From assembly GCF_004022425.1 (NCBI RefSeq), contig NZ_RBZY01000003.1, positions 1 through 64,000 on the forward strand: DNA of 64,000 nucleotides, given 5' to 3'. Made by a program: the position numbers and the translations under genes. Numbering within the stretch: the first letter of the stretch is position 1; each line of letters opens with the position of its first letter. The notes beneath the pieces are model-generated. The model worked only from the letters and a program-made list of their open reading frames with translations, was not told the DNA's origin and ran no database searches. This DNA comes from Microbacterium enclense. Lineage in GTDB: Bacteria > Actinomycetota > Actinomycetes > Actinomycetales > Microbacteriaceae. Of the stretch, positions 20,175-28,857 are shown piece after piece.

Positions 20175-23168
20175 GTGGTGATCTCGGGCGATCGGTCGAC
20201 GGCGCTCACCGCCCTGGCACGCATCGGCTTCTCGCGCCTCGCGGAGGCCGATGCCTGCCTCGGCGAGCTCGAAGAGCTGACGGGCGCCGGACGAGGGGAC
20301 GCCATGGCGCTCGCGCAGCGCGTGGCCGACCCCGACCGTGCGCTGTCGGCGCTCGTGCAAATCGCGCGACGCGATCCTTCTGCCATCCGGGCGGCCTCCG
20401 CCGACGCCGGCACCTGGCGTGCCCTGTGGGACATCGTCGGCGCCTCGGACGGCTTCGCGGAGTTCTACCTCCGGCATCCCGACGAGATCGTCCACCTCGC
20501 CGGCGCGGGTCTGACCGTGCCCGACGAGCAATCCATGCGCCTCGAGTTGCTGGCATCCATCGGTGACGACGACGGCTTCGCCGCCGACGCGACGGATGCC
20601 GCCTGGGTCGACCTGCGCGTGCGCTATCGGCGTCTGCTCGCCCGGATCGCCGCGTACGACCTCGGCCAGGACGATCCGGCGGCCGCGATCGACATCGTGT
20701 CCGCCGCTCTGGCCGACCTGGCCGGCGCCGCGCTCGAGGCGTCGTTGAGCGTCGCGCGGTCGCGCGTGTCCGGAACCGGTCCCGGTGCGTTCCCGCGGGA
20801 TGAGGTCGCCGCGACCCGCTTCGCGATCATCGCCATGGGTAAAACCGGTGCGCGCGAGCTGAACTATGTCAGCGACGTGGATGTCATCTTCGTCGGGGGC
20901 AGTGCGGACGAGGACGTCGTGTCCGAGGCCCGGGCGATCGACATCGGCACACGGCTCGCGGTACAGACCATGCGGGGGATCTCAGGCCCCGAGATCGAGC
21001 CGCCGCTGTGGGAGGTCGACCCGAACCTCCGACCCGAGGGCAAGCAGGGCGCGCTCGTGCGGAGCCTGGGCGCGCACCAGCAGTACTACGACCGCTGGGC
21101 CAAGAGCTGGGAGTTCCAGGCACTCTTGAAGGCCCGGGCGATCGCCGGCGACGCGGCGCTCGGCGCCGAGTACATCGCCGCCGTGCAGCCCCTCGTGTGG
21201 CTCAGCGCCGCCCGCGAGAACTTCGTCGAGGGCGTGCAGCGCATGCGTGAGCGCGTCACCGAGCACATCCCCGCGGCCGAGGTGAACCGTCAGGTCAAGC
21301 TGGGTCCGGGCGGCATCCGCGACGTCGAGTTCACCGTGCAGCTGCTGCAGCTCGTGCACGGCCTCACCGACGAGCGCATCCGGCAGCGGGGAACTCTCGA
21401 GGCGCTCGACGCACTCGTCGCCGAGGGCTACATCGGCCGCAGCGAGGCCGAGGCGTTCGGCCGCGACTACCGGTTGCTCCGGCTGCTCGAGCACCGGCTG
21501 CAGCTGCGTGGCCTTCGCCGCACCGCGCTGCTGCCCGAGAAAGAGGACGACCTCCGAGTCCTCGCGCGGGCGACGGGACTCGCCGACTCCGCGGCGGGCG
21601 TGCAGGCCGCCTGGGAGAACATCAAGCGCGAGGTGCGCGACATCCATGTCCGTCTCTTCTACCGGCCGCTGCTGTCGGCTGTCGCGGCTCTGCCCGAGGG
21701 GGAGCGCACACTTTCGACCGAGCAGGCCCGCGACCGTCTCGCCGCGATCGGTTTCCGCGACCCGGCGGGTGCGCTGCGCCACATCGCCGCCCTCACCAGC
21801 GGACTGAGCCGCAAGGCGACGATTCAGCGCCACCTCATGCCGATCATGATCCGGTGGTTCGCCGACGGGGTCGACCCGGACTACGGGCTGCTGGTCTTCC
21901 GCCGCATCAGCGAGCGACTCGGCAACACCCCGTGGTTCCTGCGGATGCTGCGCGACTCCGCGGGTGCCGCCGAGAGCCTCACCCGGGTGCTGTCGGGATC
22001 GCGGTACATCGGTGAGCTGATGGAGTGGATCCCCGAATCCGTCGCCTGGCTCGACGACGACGCGCTGCTGCGTCCCCGTTCAGGCGCGGCGCTCCAGGAG
22101 GAGGCGCGGGCCATCCAGACCCGGTGGGACGATATCGACGGCGCGATGCGCTCGGTCCGGGCACTCCGTCGCCGCGAGATGCTGCGTGTCGCGATGGCCG
22201 CCGTGCTGGAGGTCGTCTCCCTCGAAGAGCTCTCCGATGCGCTCACGACGATCACCGAGGTGACGATCCAGGCGACGCTTCGGGCGGTGCGCCGCGAGGT
22301 CGTGCCGCCCGAGGACGACGCCCTCGACTTCTCGGTCATCGCGATGGGACGCTTCGGCGGCCGCGAGATCGGATTCGGATCGGATGCCGATGTCATGTAC
22401 GTCTATCGCGCGAACGGCATCGATCCGCAGCGCGCGAGCACTCTCGCGCTGAAGCTGGTCGCGGGCCTTCGGGAACAGTCCGAAGACCACCGACTGCCCC
22501 TCGACCTCGACGCGGAGCTGCGTCCCGAAGGGCGCAGCGGCCCGCTCGCGCGTTCGCTCGACGCCTACGCCGAGTACTACCGCCGGTGGTCGCTGTCGTG
22601 GGAGGCGCAGGCGCTGCTCCGCGCCCGCGGCGTCGCGGGCAGCGTCAAGCTCATCGCCGATTTCATCGCTCTCGCCGACGACGTCCGCTACCCGGTCACG
22701 GCCGATCCGAACGGGCTGCGCGAGATCCGCCGGATCAAGGCCCGCGTCGAGAACGAACGGCTTCCGCAGGGCGCCGACCCTGCCCGGCACCTCAAGCTCG
22801 GCCCGGGTTCGATCAGCGACGTGGAATGGCTCGTGCAGATCCTGCAGCTGCAACACGCGCGCGCGATCCCGGCGATGCGCACCACCTCGACGCTCGGCTC
22901 GCTGCAGGCCGCCGTCGAGGCCGGGCTCGTCGCCCCGGACGCGGCGACGAAGCTCGCGGCATCCTGGCATCTGGCGAGCCGTCTCCGGTCGGCCAACACC
23001 CTGCTGTCGGGACAGACGAGCGACGTCCTCCCCGCCGACCGGGCACGACTCGACGGCATCGGTCGGATCCTCGAGTACCCGCCGCATTCGGCCACGCGGG
23101 TCGAGGAGGACTATCTCGGTGCCACGCGACGCGCGCGCCGGGTGTTCGAGAAGCTCTTCTACGGGTGA
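20175..23168 (+). CDS. glnE: Bifunctional glutamine synthetase adenylyltransferase/deadenylase
   Basis: Adds and removes AMP on glutamine synthetase according to nitrogen state. The two duplicated nucleotidyltransferase halves are visible: MGKTGARELNYVSDVDVIFV (about residue 220) and MGRFGGREIGFGSDADVMYV (about residue 722), each followed by PEGKQG or PEGRSG and a GlnE helical domain. It has 997 residues, full length. It is translated just after glnA2, with no room for its own promoter. Its stop overlaps that of the convergent ligase gene region by about one base. Confidence 0.96.
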   Translation: MVISGDRSTALTALARIGFSRLAEADACLGELEELTGAGRGDAMALAQRVADPDRALSALVQIARRDPSAIRAASADAGTWRALWDIVGASDGFAEFYLRHPDEIVHLAGAGLTVPDEQSMRLELLASIGDDDGFAADATDAAWVDLRVRYRRLLARIAAYDLGQDDPAAAIDIVSAALADLAGAALEASLSVARSRVSGTGPGAFPRDEVAATRFAIIAMGKTGARELNYVSDVDVIFVGGSADEDVVSEARAIDIGTRLAVQTMRGISGPEIEPPLWEVDPNLRPEGKQGALVRSLGAHQQYYDRWAKSWEFQALLKARAIAGDAALGAEYIAAVQPLVWLSAARENFVEGVQRMRERVTEHIPAAEVNRQVKLGPGGIRDVEFTVQLLQLVHGLTDERIRQRGTLEALDALVAEGYIGRSEAEAFGRDYRLLRLLEHRLQLRGLRRTALLPEKEDDLRVLARATGLADSAAGVQAAWENIKREVRDIHVRLFYRPLLSAVAALPEGERTLSTEQARDRLAAIGFRDPAGALRHIAALTSGLSRKATIQRHLMPIMIRWFADGVDPDYGLLVFRRISERLGNTPWFLRMLRDSAGAAESLTRVLSGSRYIGELMEWIPESVAWLDDDALLRPRSGAALQEEARAIQTRWDDIDGAMRSVRALRRREMLRVAMAAVLEVVSLEELSDALTTITEVTIQATLRAVRREVVPPEDDALDFSVIAMGRFGGREIGFGSDADVMYVYRANGIDPQRASTLALKLVAGLREQSEDHRLPLDLDAELRPEGRSGPLARSLDAYAEYYRRWSLSWEAQALLRARGVAGSVKLIADFIALADDVRYPVTADPNGLREIRRIKARVENERLPQGADPARHLKLGPGSISDVEWLVQILQLQHARAIPAMRTTSTLGSLQAAVEAGLVAPDAATKLAASWHLASRLRSANTLLSGQTSDVLPADRARLDGIGRILEYPPHSATRVEEDYLGATRRARRVFEKLFYG

Positions 23169-23169
23169 C

Positions 23170-24864
23170 TCACGACCCCATGAGTCGTTCGCGCACCTCG
23201 CGGCGAAGGACCTTGCCGATGAGCGAGCGCGGCAGGTCGTCGACGACGACCACACGGCGGGGCACCTTGTACGACGCGAGCCGGGACTTGCAGTAGTCGC
23301 GGACGGCCTCGGGCTCGATCTCCACGCCATCGCGCACCACGATGGCGGCCGCGACATCTTCGCCGCCGCGCGGCTTCGGGAGCGCGACGACAGCCGCCCC
23401 CTCGATATCCGGGTGCGAGACCAGGACGTCCTCGACCTCGCTCGGCGACACGTTGAAGCCACCGGTGATGATGATCTCCTTGAGCCGGTCGACGATCGTG
23501 ACGAAGCCATCGGCCGAGACCGCGGCGATGTCACCGGTGCGCAGCCATCCGCCGTCGAGCAGCGTGGCCGCCGTGTCGGACGGGCGGTTCCAGTAGCCCT
23601 CGAAGACCTGCGGTCCGCGCAGCAGCAGTTCGCCGGATTCGCCGAGCGGGAGGTCCTTCTCGGGGTCGTCGGGGTCGACGACGCGGATGTCGGTGCTGGG
23701 GAACGGGACGCCCACGGTGCCGGGACGCCGCGACGGCCCGATCGGGTTGCCGAGGGCGACCGGCGACGACTCCGTCATGCCGTATCCCTCGACGAGCAGA
23801 CCACCGGTCGCCGCCTCCCAGCGGTCGACCGTCGCGACCGGGAGGCTCATGGCGCCGGAGATCGCGAACCGCACCGTGGAGAGGTCGAGGGTCCCGCGGC
23901 TCGCGGCGCGCGCCAGCTGGTCGTAGATCGGGGGAACGGCCGGGAGGAACGTGGGCGGGCTCTTCTTCACCGCGGATGCCACCAGGTCGAGGTCGTACTT
24001 GGGGAACAGCACGAGCTTCGCGCCGATGCTCATCGCGAACGTCAGGCACAGGGTGAGTCCGTACGCGTGGAAGAGGGGGAGGACGCCGTAGAACGTCTCC
24101 TCCCCGTCGTGCAGGCCCGGAACCCAGGCCCTCCCCTGCATCGCGTTCGCGCGCAGGTTGGCGTGGGTGAGGACCGCTCCCTTGGGGCTGCCGGTCGTGC
24201 CGCTGGTGTACTGCAGCAGCGCGACGTCGTCGAGCAGCGGACCCTCGTGCTTGCGCGAGAGCCGGCCGCGCGTGAGCAGCGTCTGCCACGGGACGGGACG
24301 CTTCGACGTGGGGGCGGCCGTGAGCTGCGCCCGCGACTCACGCGCCTTCTTCACCGGGAGTTTCAGCGCAAGGCGCGTGCCGAACGGCATCGCGCGCGTG
24401 ATGTCGACGCTGATGATGTGCTCGAGCGCGAGGTCGGACGGGAAGTCGGCGACGACGTCGGCGACCTTGTCCCACACGATCGCGAACCGTGCCCCGTGGT
24501 CCTCGAACTGGTGGCGCAGTTCGCGCGCGGTGTAGATGGGGTTGTGCTCGATGACGATCGCACCCAGGCGCAGCGCCGCGTAGAACGCGATCACGTGCTG
24601 CGGACAGTTCGGCAGCACGAGGGCGACGCGGTCGCCCGCTTTCACACCCAGGCGTCGGAGCCCCTCCGCCGCGCGCGAGATCTGATCGCCGAGCTCGCGG
24701 TAGGTCGTCTGCGCGCCGAAGAACTCGAGCGCGACGCCCTTGCCGTAGCGGTGGACCGCGTCCGCGATCATCTCGGGCAGTGTCTGCGACGGCTCGTCGA
24801 TGTCATGCGGCACGCCCTCGGCGTACGAGCTCAACCACGGACGCGACGCGTAGGGGGAGGTCAT
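23170..24864 (-). CDS. Long-chain acyl-CoA synthetase (AMP-binding)
   Basis: Activates fatty acids through acyl-AMP. The adenylate-forming signature YTSGTTGSPKGAVLTH is present, as are EGYGMTESSPVALGNP, LRTGDIAAVSADGFVTIVD and KEIIITGGFNVSPSEVEDVL. From ATG 24864 it has 564 residues, typical of FadD-type ligases; ATG 24873 is an alternative start. It stands alone, convergent with glnE. Confidence 0.9.
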   Translation of the reverse strand: MTSPYASRPWLSSYAEGVPHDIDEPSQTLPEMIADAVHRYGKGVALEFFGAQTTYRELGDQISRAAEGLRRLGVKAGDRVALVLPNCPQHVIAFYAALRLGAIVIEHNPIYTARELRHQFEDHGARFAIVWDKVADVVADFPSDLALEHIISVDITRAMPFGTRLALKLPVKKARESRAQLTAAPTSKRPVPWQTLLTRGRLSRKHEGPLLDDVALLQYTSGTTGSPKGAVLTHANLRANAMQGRAWVPGLHDGEETFYGVLPLFHAYGLTLCLTFAMSIGAKLVLFPKYDLDLVASAVKKSPPTFLPAVPPIYDQLARAASRGTLDLSTVRFAISGAMSLPVATVDRWEAATGGLLVEGYGMTESSPVALGNPIGPSRRPGTVGVPFPSTDIRVVDPDDPEKDLPLGESGELLLRGPQVFEGYWNRPSDTAATLLDGGWLRTGDIAAVSADGFVTIVDRLKEIIITGGFNVSPSEVEDVLVSHPDIEGAAVVALPKPRGGEDVAAAIVVRDGVEIEPEAVRDYCKSRLASYKVPRRVVVVDDLPRSLIGKVLRREVRERLMGS

Positions 24865-24970
24865 GGCATCCATCTTTCCGGACACCGCCGACACGACGGC
24901 GACACGACGCCTGTGCGGATGCCGGGAGCTTGGGCTTCCGCACGGCAGGGCATCGGCCTAGCCTGCTGGC

Positions 24971-25285
24971 ATGTGTCGCAATATCGTGCCCCTCCACAAC
25001 TTCGAGCCGCCGGCCACGGACGACGAGTGCCACGATGCCGCGCTGCAGTTCGTTCGGAAGATCACGGGGACCACTAAGCCGTCACGAGCGAATCAGGAGG
25101 TCTTCGACCGTGCCGTCGACGAGATCGCGGCCGCCACTCGCCGCCTGCTCGACGACCTCGTCACCACCGCACCCCCGAAGACGCGCGAGGTCGAGGCCGC
25201 CAAACGCCAGGCCCGCTCAGCCGAACGCTACGAAGCGATCCGGGTGTTCCAGGAGCAGAAGCGCGCAGCGCGATCGGCATCCTGA
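24971..25285 (+). CDS. DUF2277 family protein
   Basis: A 104-residue protein with the family start MCRNIVPLHNFEPPATDDEC, then LQFVRKITGTTKPSRANQE, a long helix and a lysine/arginine-rich C-terminus. The family is widespread and uncharacterised. It is divergent from the acyl-CoA ligase gene and convergent with the lipoprotein gene. Confidence 0.85.
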   Translation: MCRNIVPLHNFEPPATDDECHDAALQFVRKITGTTKPSRANQEVFDRAVDEIAAATRRLLDDLVTTAPPKTREVEAAKRQARSAERYEAIRVFQEQKRAARSAS

Positions 25286-25291
25286 CCCCGC

Positions 25292-25942
25292 TCACCCCTC
25301 CGCGAAGCGCTCGAACAGGGGAGTGGCATCCGGGCTCTCCAGATCCGGGATGCCATCGTCGCTCGGCACCGCGGTGAGGGGGCCGCGCAACTCTTCGAGG
25401 AGCGCTGCGGCGTCGCCGGGTTCGCATGTCGAGGTCGCACGGAGTTCCAGCACATCGACCGTGCCTTCGGCGGCGACGCCGGGGATCATGTCCACATCCA
25501 GACGAGACACCTTCGCCTCCGGCTTGCCGGCCATGATCACGATGTTGTCAATGCCCTCGCCGTACGTGGGCGTCGGTGCGAGCTGCCACCCGTTGTCGCT
25601 CAGCCAGGTCCGGAGTTCGTCCATCCGCTGCGGCCCCTGACCGTCGAAGGAGAAGCCATCCGGAAGATTCCGGCGCAGGAAGAATTCGTACCCCTGATCG
25701 CAGCGCTGCGGGGTGTCACCGTACTCGGCGACGGCCCATTCTCCGTCGAGGATCTGCTTCTGCACCTCGGCCACCGTGGCTTTGAACTCGAGGTTGGCCT
25801 CGCGCGCTTGGTCGAAGCCCGCCTGGCCGGAAGGTGTTTCCTGAGGGGACATCTGCGGACCTCCACATCCTGTCAAGACGATCGCGGCGACCACAGCGCC
25901 CACGAGAAGTACGGGCGTTCGCCGCCTGCGGCGTTCGGTCAT
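25292..25942 (-). CDS. Lipoprotein of the DUF1023 operon
   Basis: 216 residues with a basic N-terminus (MTERRRRRTPVLLVG), a hydrophobic stretch and a lipobox LTGC at about residues 23-26, so it should be lipid-anchored outside the membrane. The rest is a mixed alpha/beta domain with two cysteines (QRCDQG, TSTCEPG). It is the last gene of a three-gene operon, overlapping the DUF1023 gene by one base (TGATG). Family unknown. Confidence 0.75.
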   Translation of the reverse strand: MTERRRRRTPVLLVGAVVAAIVLTGCGGPQMSPQETPSGQAGFDQAREANLEFKATVAEVQKQILDGEWAVAEYGDTPQRCDQGYEFFLRRNLPDGFSFDGQGPQRMDELRTWLSDNGWQLAPTPTYGEGIDNIVIMAGKPEAKVSRLDVDMIPGVAAEGTVDVLELRATSTCEPGDAAALLEELRGPLTAVPSDDGIPDLESPDATPLFERFAEG

Positions 25943-27903
25943 CAGTTCGCTCCTGCCGTCTCGAGTGCTTCGCGCAATCCCACCACGAACTGCTTGAACG
26001 ACTGCGCCGAGGGGTCGAGGTATCCGGTCTGTTCCACCGACTCGTACCGGGGGATGGGCGCGCCGCCGGGTCCCACGGTCCAACCGACGAGCACGTCCTT
26101 CTCGCTGTTCGCCGTGTCGTGACTGTCGGTGCCCTCGCCGAACTCGCCCTGCGCCGAGCCGAACCCGGGCACGACGCCCCCGTTCGAACTGAATGAGGAC
26201 ACGCCCGGTACCTCGCGCGGATCCTCGGGGTGTGCGCTCCCGAGCCACCCCTTGCGTCCCCACTCGGCGATCGAGTCGGCGTCGGCATGGGTCGCATTGA
26301 CCGAGGTCTGACCCGAACCGATCTGATCGGCAAGGGCGTCGCCCGTCTGCTCGGTGACACCGGCCGACCCGAAGAACCAGACGTGCGACACCAGGCCAGG
26401 GTTGTCGGCGATCGCCTGACCCGTCATCGTCGTCCCCAGCGAGTGCGCCCCCGCGTCGATCTGCGCTGAGGGGTTGACGGCCCGGATCCCCTTGAGCGTC
26501 TCCGACAGGCGCGCGGCGCCCGCATCCGGCCGGTCGATGTTCAGGACCTGGGGGACGCCACCGGAATCCCAGTCCATGACGAGAACGACCGCCGTCGTCG
26601 CGTCGCTACCGGTTCTCGTCAGCTCTGTCGTCAGAGCCGACTGGAGGTTGGCGCCCGCGTGGGACCATTCGACGACCGACCCGAGATCGGTACGGATGCC
26701 GTGCGTCAGGGTCGTCACCTGGTCCGCGGTCTCGATGTCGCCGAACGCGAGATTCGCACGCGGCGAACCATCGGAGTCCAGGAAGAAGCTGAGCAGTGCA
26801 GGGGACGATCCGTCGCGCCCGCGTCGCTCGAGCACGGCCTGGAGGTCCTCCAGGCGCGTTCGCGTCTCCTCGTCGGTGTCGCCCTGCGCGAGGGCGTTCG
26901 CGAGACCCGCGCGGTTGAACATGCCCCGCTGCGCGACGGGGATTCCGTTGAGATTCCCGACCGCGAGCGGGGCGAGCGCGAGCAATTGGCCGAGCGGACC
27001 CGTGTTCCATCCGCCGTTGGGCGCCGCGGCCGAAGACGCGGCGAGGTCGGCGAACAGATCGCCCGCGCGTTGCGGGTCCACGAAGGCGACGGATTGCACG
27101 AAATCAGGGTGCGCGTCGAGCCACTGTTGGGCATCGTCCTCACCGGCGGTGGCGAGCCAATCGATTCGCCGCTCCGCCGCGCGACCCAGGTCGTACGTCA
27201 GCTGCTCCGACAGCGAGCGCTGGACGGATGCGGCAGAGGGCGCGCCCGGGTACGCGGATTCGGAGAATCCCCAGAACAGTTGCGAGACACGGGAGGGCTC
27301 GCCCCCGGCCCCGATCACCTCGGTGCCGCCGGAGACGTTCCGCAGACGCGACGCGAGCCGGTCCTCGGCATCCTCGACGTCGCGTCGGAAACGGTCGATG
27401 TCGGCCTGCAGCGTGTCGAGGGCGCTCTCGGCGGAGTTCAGCGTCGTCGACGCGTTCAGGCGTGCCAGCGATGCGTCCGCGGCAACCGAGGCATCCACGT
27501 CGGACCCTCGCGTCGAGCGATACGTGGCGTTCGCGCGAACGGAGGCGTCGGCCGCCGCATCGTACGCGGCGACCACGGACGGAATCCGGGATGCCAGCTC
27601 CTCGCGGCGCTGCTTCAGGTCGGGGAATTCCGAAGACCCGGACTCCCACAGCGTGTTTCGCGCCTCGATGAGCGCCTCGGAGAAGCTCCGCGCGTCCGCC
27701 ACAGGTCGGTCGAGCATGCGAGGCACCGCCTCCGCACCCGTGACGTGGAAGACCTCCGTGTCGCCGAGAACCACCCAGCGGTTCTGCACGTCGGACATCG
27801 ATGTCTGCGTCCCGTTGGCGATGGCCACGAGACGCTCGCCGAGACCCGTGAGCACAGCGGGATCCACCACCTGGGGGAGATCGTCGACACTGGGGCTCCC
27901 CAT
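25942..27903 (-). CDS. DUF1023 alpha/beta hydrolase with helical N-terminal domain
   Basis: 653 residues. The first ~250 are helical and coiled-coil like, as in WXG/LXG-type secreted proteins. The C-terminal part is a DUF1023 hydrolase, with the nucleophile elbow GAHSLGT (Ser488) and VVLVMDWDSGG before it. The start is ATG 27903, which overlaps the previous stop by one base. The set of small helical protein, DUF1023 hydrolase and lipoprotein recurs in actinobacteria and suggests export, perhaps by a type VII route. The substrate is unknown. Confidence 0.8.
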   Translation of the reverse strand: MGSPSVDDLPQVVDPAVLTGLGERLVAIANGTQTSMSDVQNRWVVLGDTEVFHVTGAEAVPRMLDRPVADARSFSEALIEARNTLWESGSSEFPDLKQRREELASRIPSVVAAYDAAADASVRANATYRSTRGSDVDASVAADASLARLNASTTLNSAESALDTLQADIDRFRRDVEDAEDRLASRLRNVSGGTEVIGAGGEPSRVSQLFWGFSESAYPGAPSAASVQRSLSEQLTYDLGRAAERRIDWLATAGEDDAQQWLDAHPDFVQSVAFVDPQRAGDLFADLAASSAAAPNGGWNTGPLGQLLALAPLAVGNLNGIPVAQRGMFNRAGLANALAQGDTDEETRTRLEDLQAVLERRGRDGSSPALLSFFLDSDGSPRANLAFGDIETADQVTTLTHGIRTDLGSVVEWSHAGANLQSALTTELTRTGSDATTAVVLVMDWDSGGVPQVLNIDRPDAGAARLSETLKGIRAVNPSAQIDAGAHSLGTTMTGQAIADNPGLVSHVWFFGSAGVTEQTGDALADQIGSGQTSVNATHADADSIAEWGRKGWLGSAHPEDPREVPGVSSFSSNGGVVPGFGSAQGEFGEGTDSHDTANSEKDVLVGWTVGPGGAPIPRYESVEQTGYLDPSAQSFKQFVVGLREALETAGAN

Positions 27904-28265
27904 CAGTACCCCTGCCCGTAGGCGACGGAGGAATCGATGCCCCACTCGTCCATGGCCCGCGACTCCGCCTCCGCCGTCGTGACCGACATGTCGACGTCGC
28001 CGGTGACGACGGCCGTGGTCGCCTCGCTCACCGAGGACGCGGCAGCGGCAACGATGTGCGCCAGTTTCCCGGGCACGTACCGTCGTTCATCGAGCAGGTC
28101 GCTCCACGCACTTGCGAGAGTGCGGCGTCCGTCGGCGACGAGGCTCTGCCCTTCCAACGCCAGGGCGTCCATGTCGTCGATCGCCTGGGAAATGCCCGCC
28201 CCGGCGTCGTCCACCCCCGCCAGCACCCCGATCACACGGTCCGGATCGACTCGGTAGTCGCTCAC
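27903..28265 (-). CDS. WXG100-like small helical protein
   Basis: 120 residues from GTG 28265, which has AAAGGGG about 7 bases upstream. It is all helical (VIGVLAGVDDAGAGISQAIDDM, GKLAHIVAAAASSVSEATTAV) and lacks a classical WXG, but has SAWSDLLDERR at the turn. In size and context it resembles ESX-type partners that lead operons of DUF1023 hydrolases. It is the first gene of the operon, with translation coupled to the hydrolase. Confidence 0.65.
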   Translation of the reverse strand: MSDYRVDPDRVIGVLAGVDDAGAGISQAIDDMDALALEGQSLVADGRRTLASAWSDLLDERRYVPGKLAHIVAAAASSVSEATTAVVTGDVDMSVTTAEAESRAMDEWGIDSSVAYGQGY

Positions 28266-28370
28266 GATGGCCCCTTTCATCGTCACGATCACTCTGCCGC
28301 ACGGGCCCGGATCTCGATCGGGCCTCCCCTCCGGACGCGTCATCGTCTACAGTGCGCCGCGGAACGACGA

Positions 28371-28402
28371 AGCCCGCCCCCGCGAAACGGCGGGAGCGGG
28401 CT
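28371..28402 (-). terminator. Terminator hairpin after the interrupted gene
   Basis: AGCCCGCCCCCGC pairs with GCGGGAGCGGGCT (13 positions, one mismatch) around the loop GAAACG. It starts 20 bases beyond the TGA of the leftward 3' gene remnant (28425-28423) and precedes the WXG100-like operon, so it fits that remnant's terminator. Confidence 0.6.
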
Positions 28403-28422
28403 GGTCGTGGATGATCGGGCGA

Positions 28423-28484
28423 TCAGACCCCGAAGTACAGCTCGGCTTGAGGATCTGAGAACCGGAGGGGGTTCCGCAGGCTCA
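28423..28484 (-). pseudogene. 3' end of a gene interrupted by the element (candidate target gene remnant)
   Basis: Read leftward into the terminator, the sequence ends SLRNPLRFSDPQAELYFGV then TGA at 28425-28423. It reads like a true protein C-terminus, followed by a terminator, but has no upstream gene body because the element's excisionase and integrase genes lie there on the other strand. I infer that the element entered the 3' end of a gene, leaving this piece on the left and rebuilding the gene at the right end outside the window. I do not recognise the protein. Confidence 0.4.
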
Positions 28485-28510
28485 CACTTCCCTGCAAACA
28501 CAGGGAAGTG
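28485..28510. other. Candidate left attachment core (10-6-10 inverted repeat)
   Basis: CACTTCCCTG-CAAACA-CAGGGAAGTG is a perfect 10-bp inverted repeat with a 6-base centre. Tyrosine recombinases use paired inverted arms around a 6-8 base crossover, so it suits an attL core. It lies 123 bases before the excisionase-like gene and next to the gene remnant. A terminator is the alternative. Confidence 0.45.
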
Positions 28511-28632
28511 CAATGGTGAGCATGAGTGGGGTCGCTGCTGCGGCTGTCCGAGAACCCGTCCGTTTACTCGATACTCGGCCGTCCTACGGGGGTCGCTGGA
28601 GGTCTGCGGGTGGTGCCGCCTACCTCATTGGT

Positions 28633-28857
28633 ATGAGCGACGACCGCCCCCGCCTCTGGACTCCGCAGGAGCTTGCGGAGTACACGGGCATCCCGATCAG
28701 GACGCTCGCTGACTGGCGGACAGAGCGTGCGCGCAGCCGAGGTCTCGGGTTGCCGTTCGTCGCACTCTCGTCGCACAACGTCCGCTACCGCGATGAGGAT
28801 GTCGAGGCGTTCATCGCGCGGCGGATCGTGGCCCCGACGGATAGGGCGGGCGACTGA
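28633..28857 (+). CDS. Excisionase-like helix-turn-helix protein
   Basis: 74 residues with a winged-helix DNA-binding motif of the MerR/excisionase type (LWTPQELAEYTGIPIRTLADW, then VRYRDEDVEAFI). ATG 28633 (MSDDRPRLW) is preferred to the far upstream ATG at 28513. Its stop overlaps the integrase ATG (TGATG), so the two are coupled. It probably bends the attachment DNA and favours excision. Confidence 0.8.
   Translation: MSDDRPRLWTPQELAEYTGIPIRTLADWRTERARSRGLGLPFVALSSHNVRYRDEDVEAFIARRIVAPTDRAGD

Noticed and set aside
28485-28510. Reading the 10-6-10 inverted repeat only as a terminator
   Set aside because: It has no T-run, and no complete gene ends next to it on either strand. Position beside the integrase module and the 6-base centre favour an attachment core, though a terminator is not excluded.
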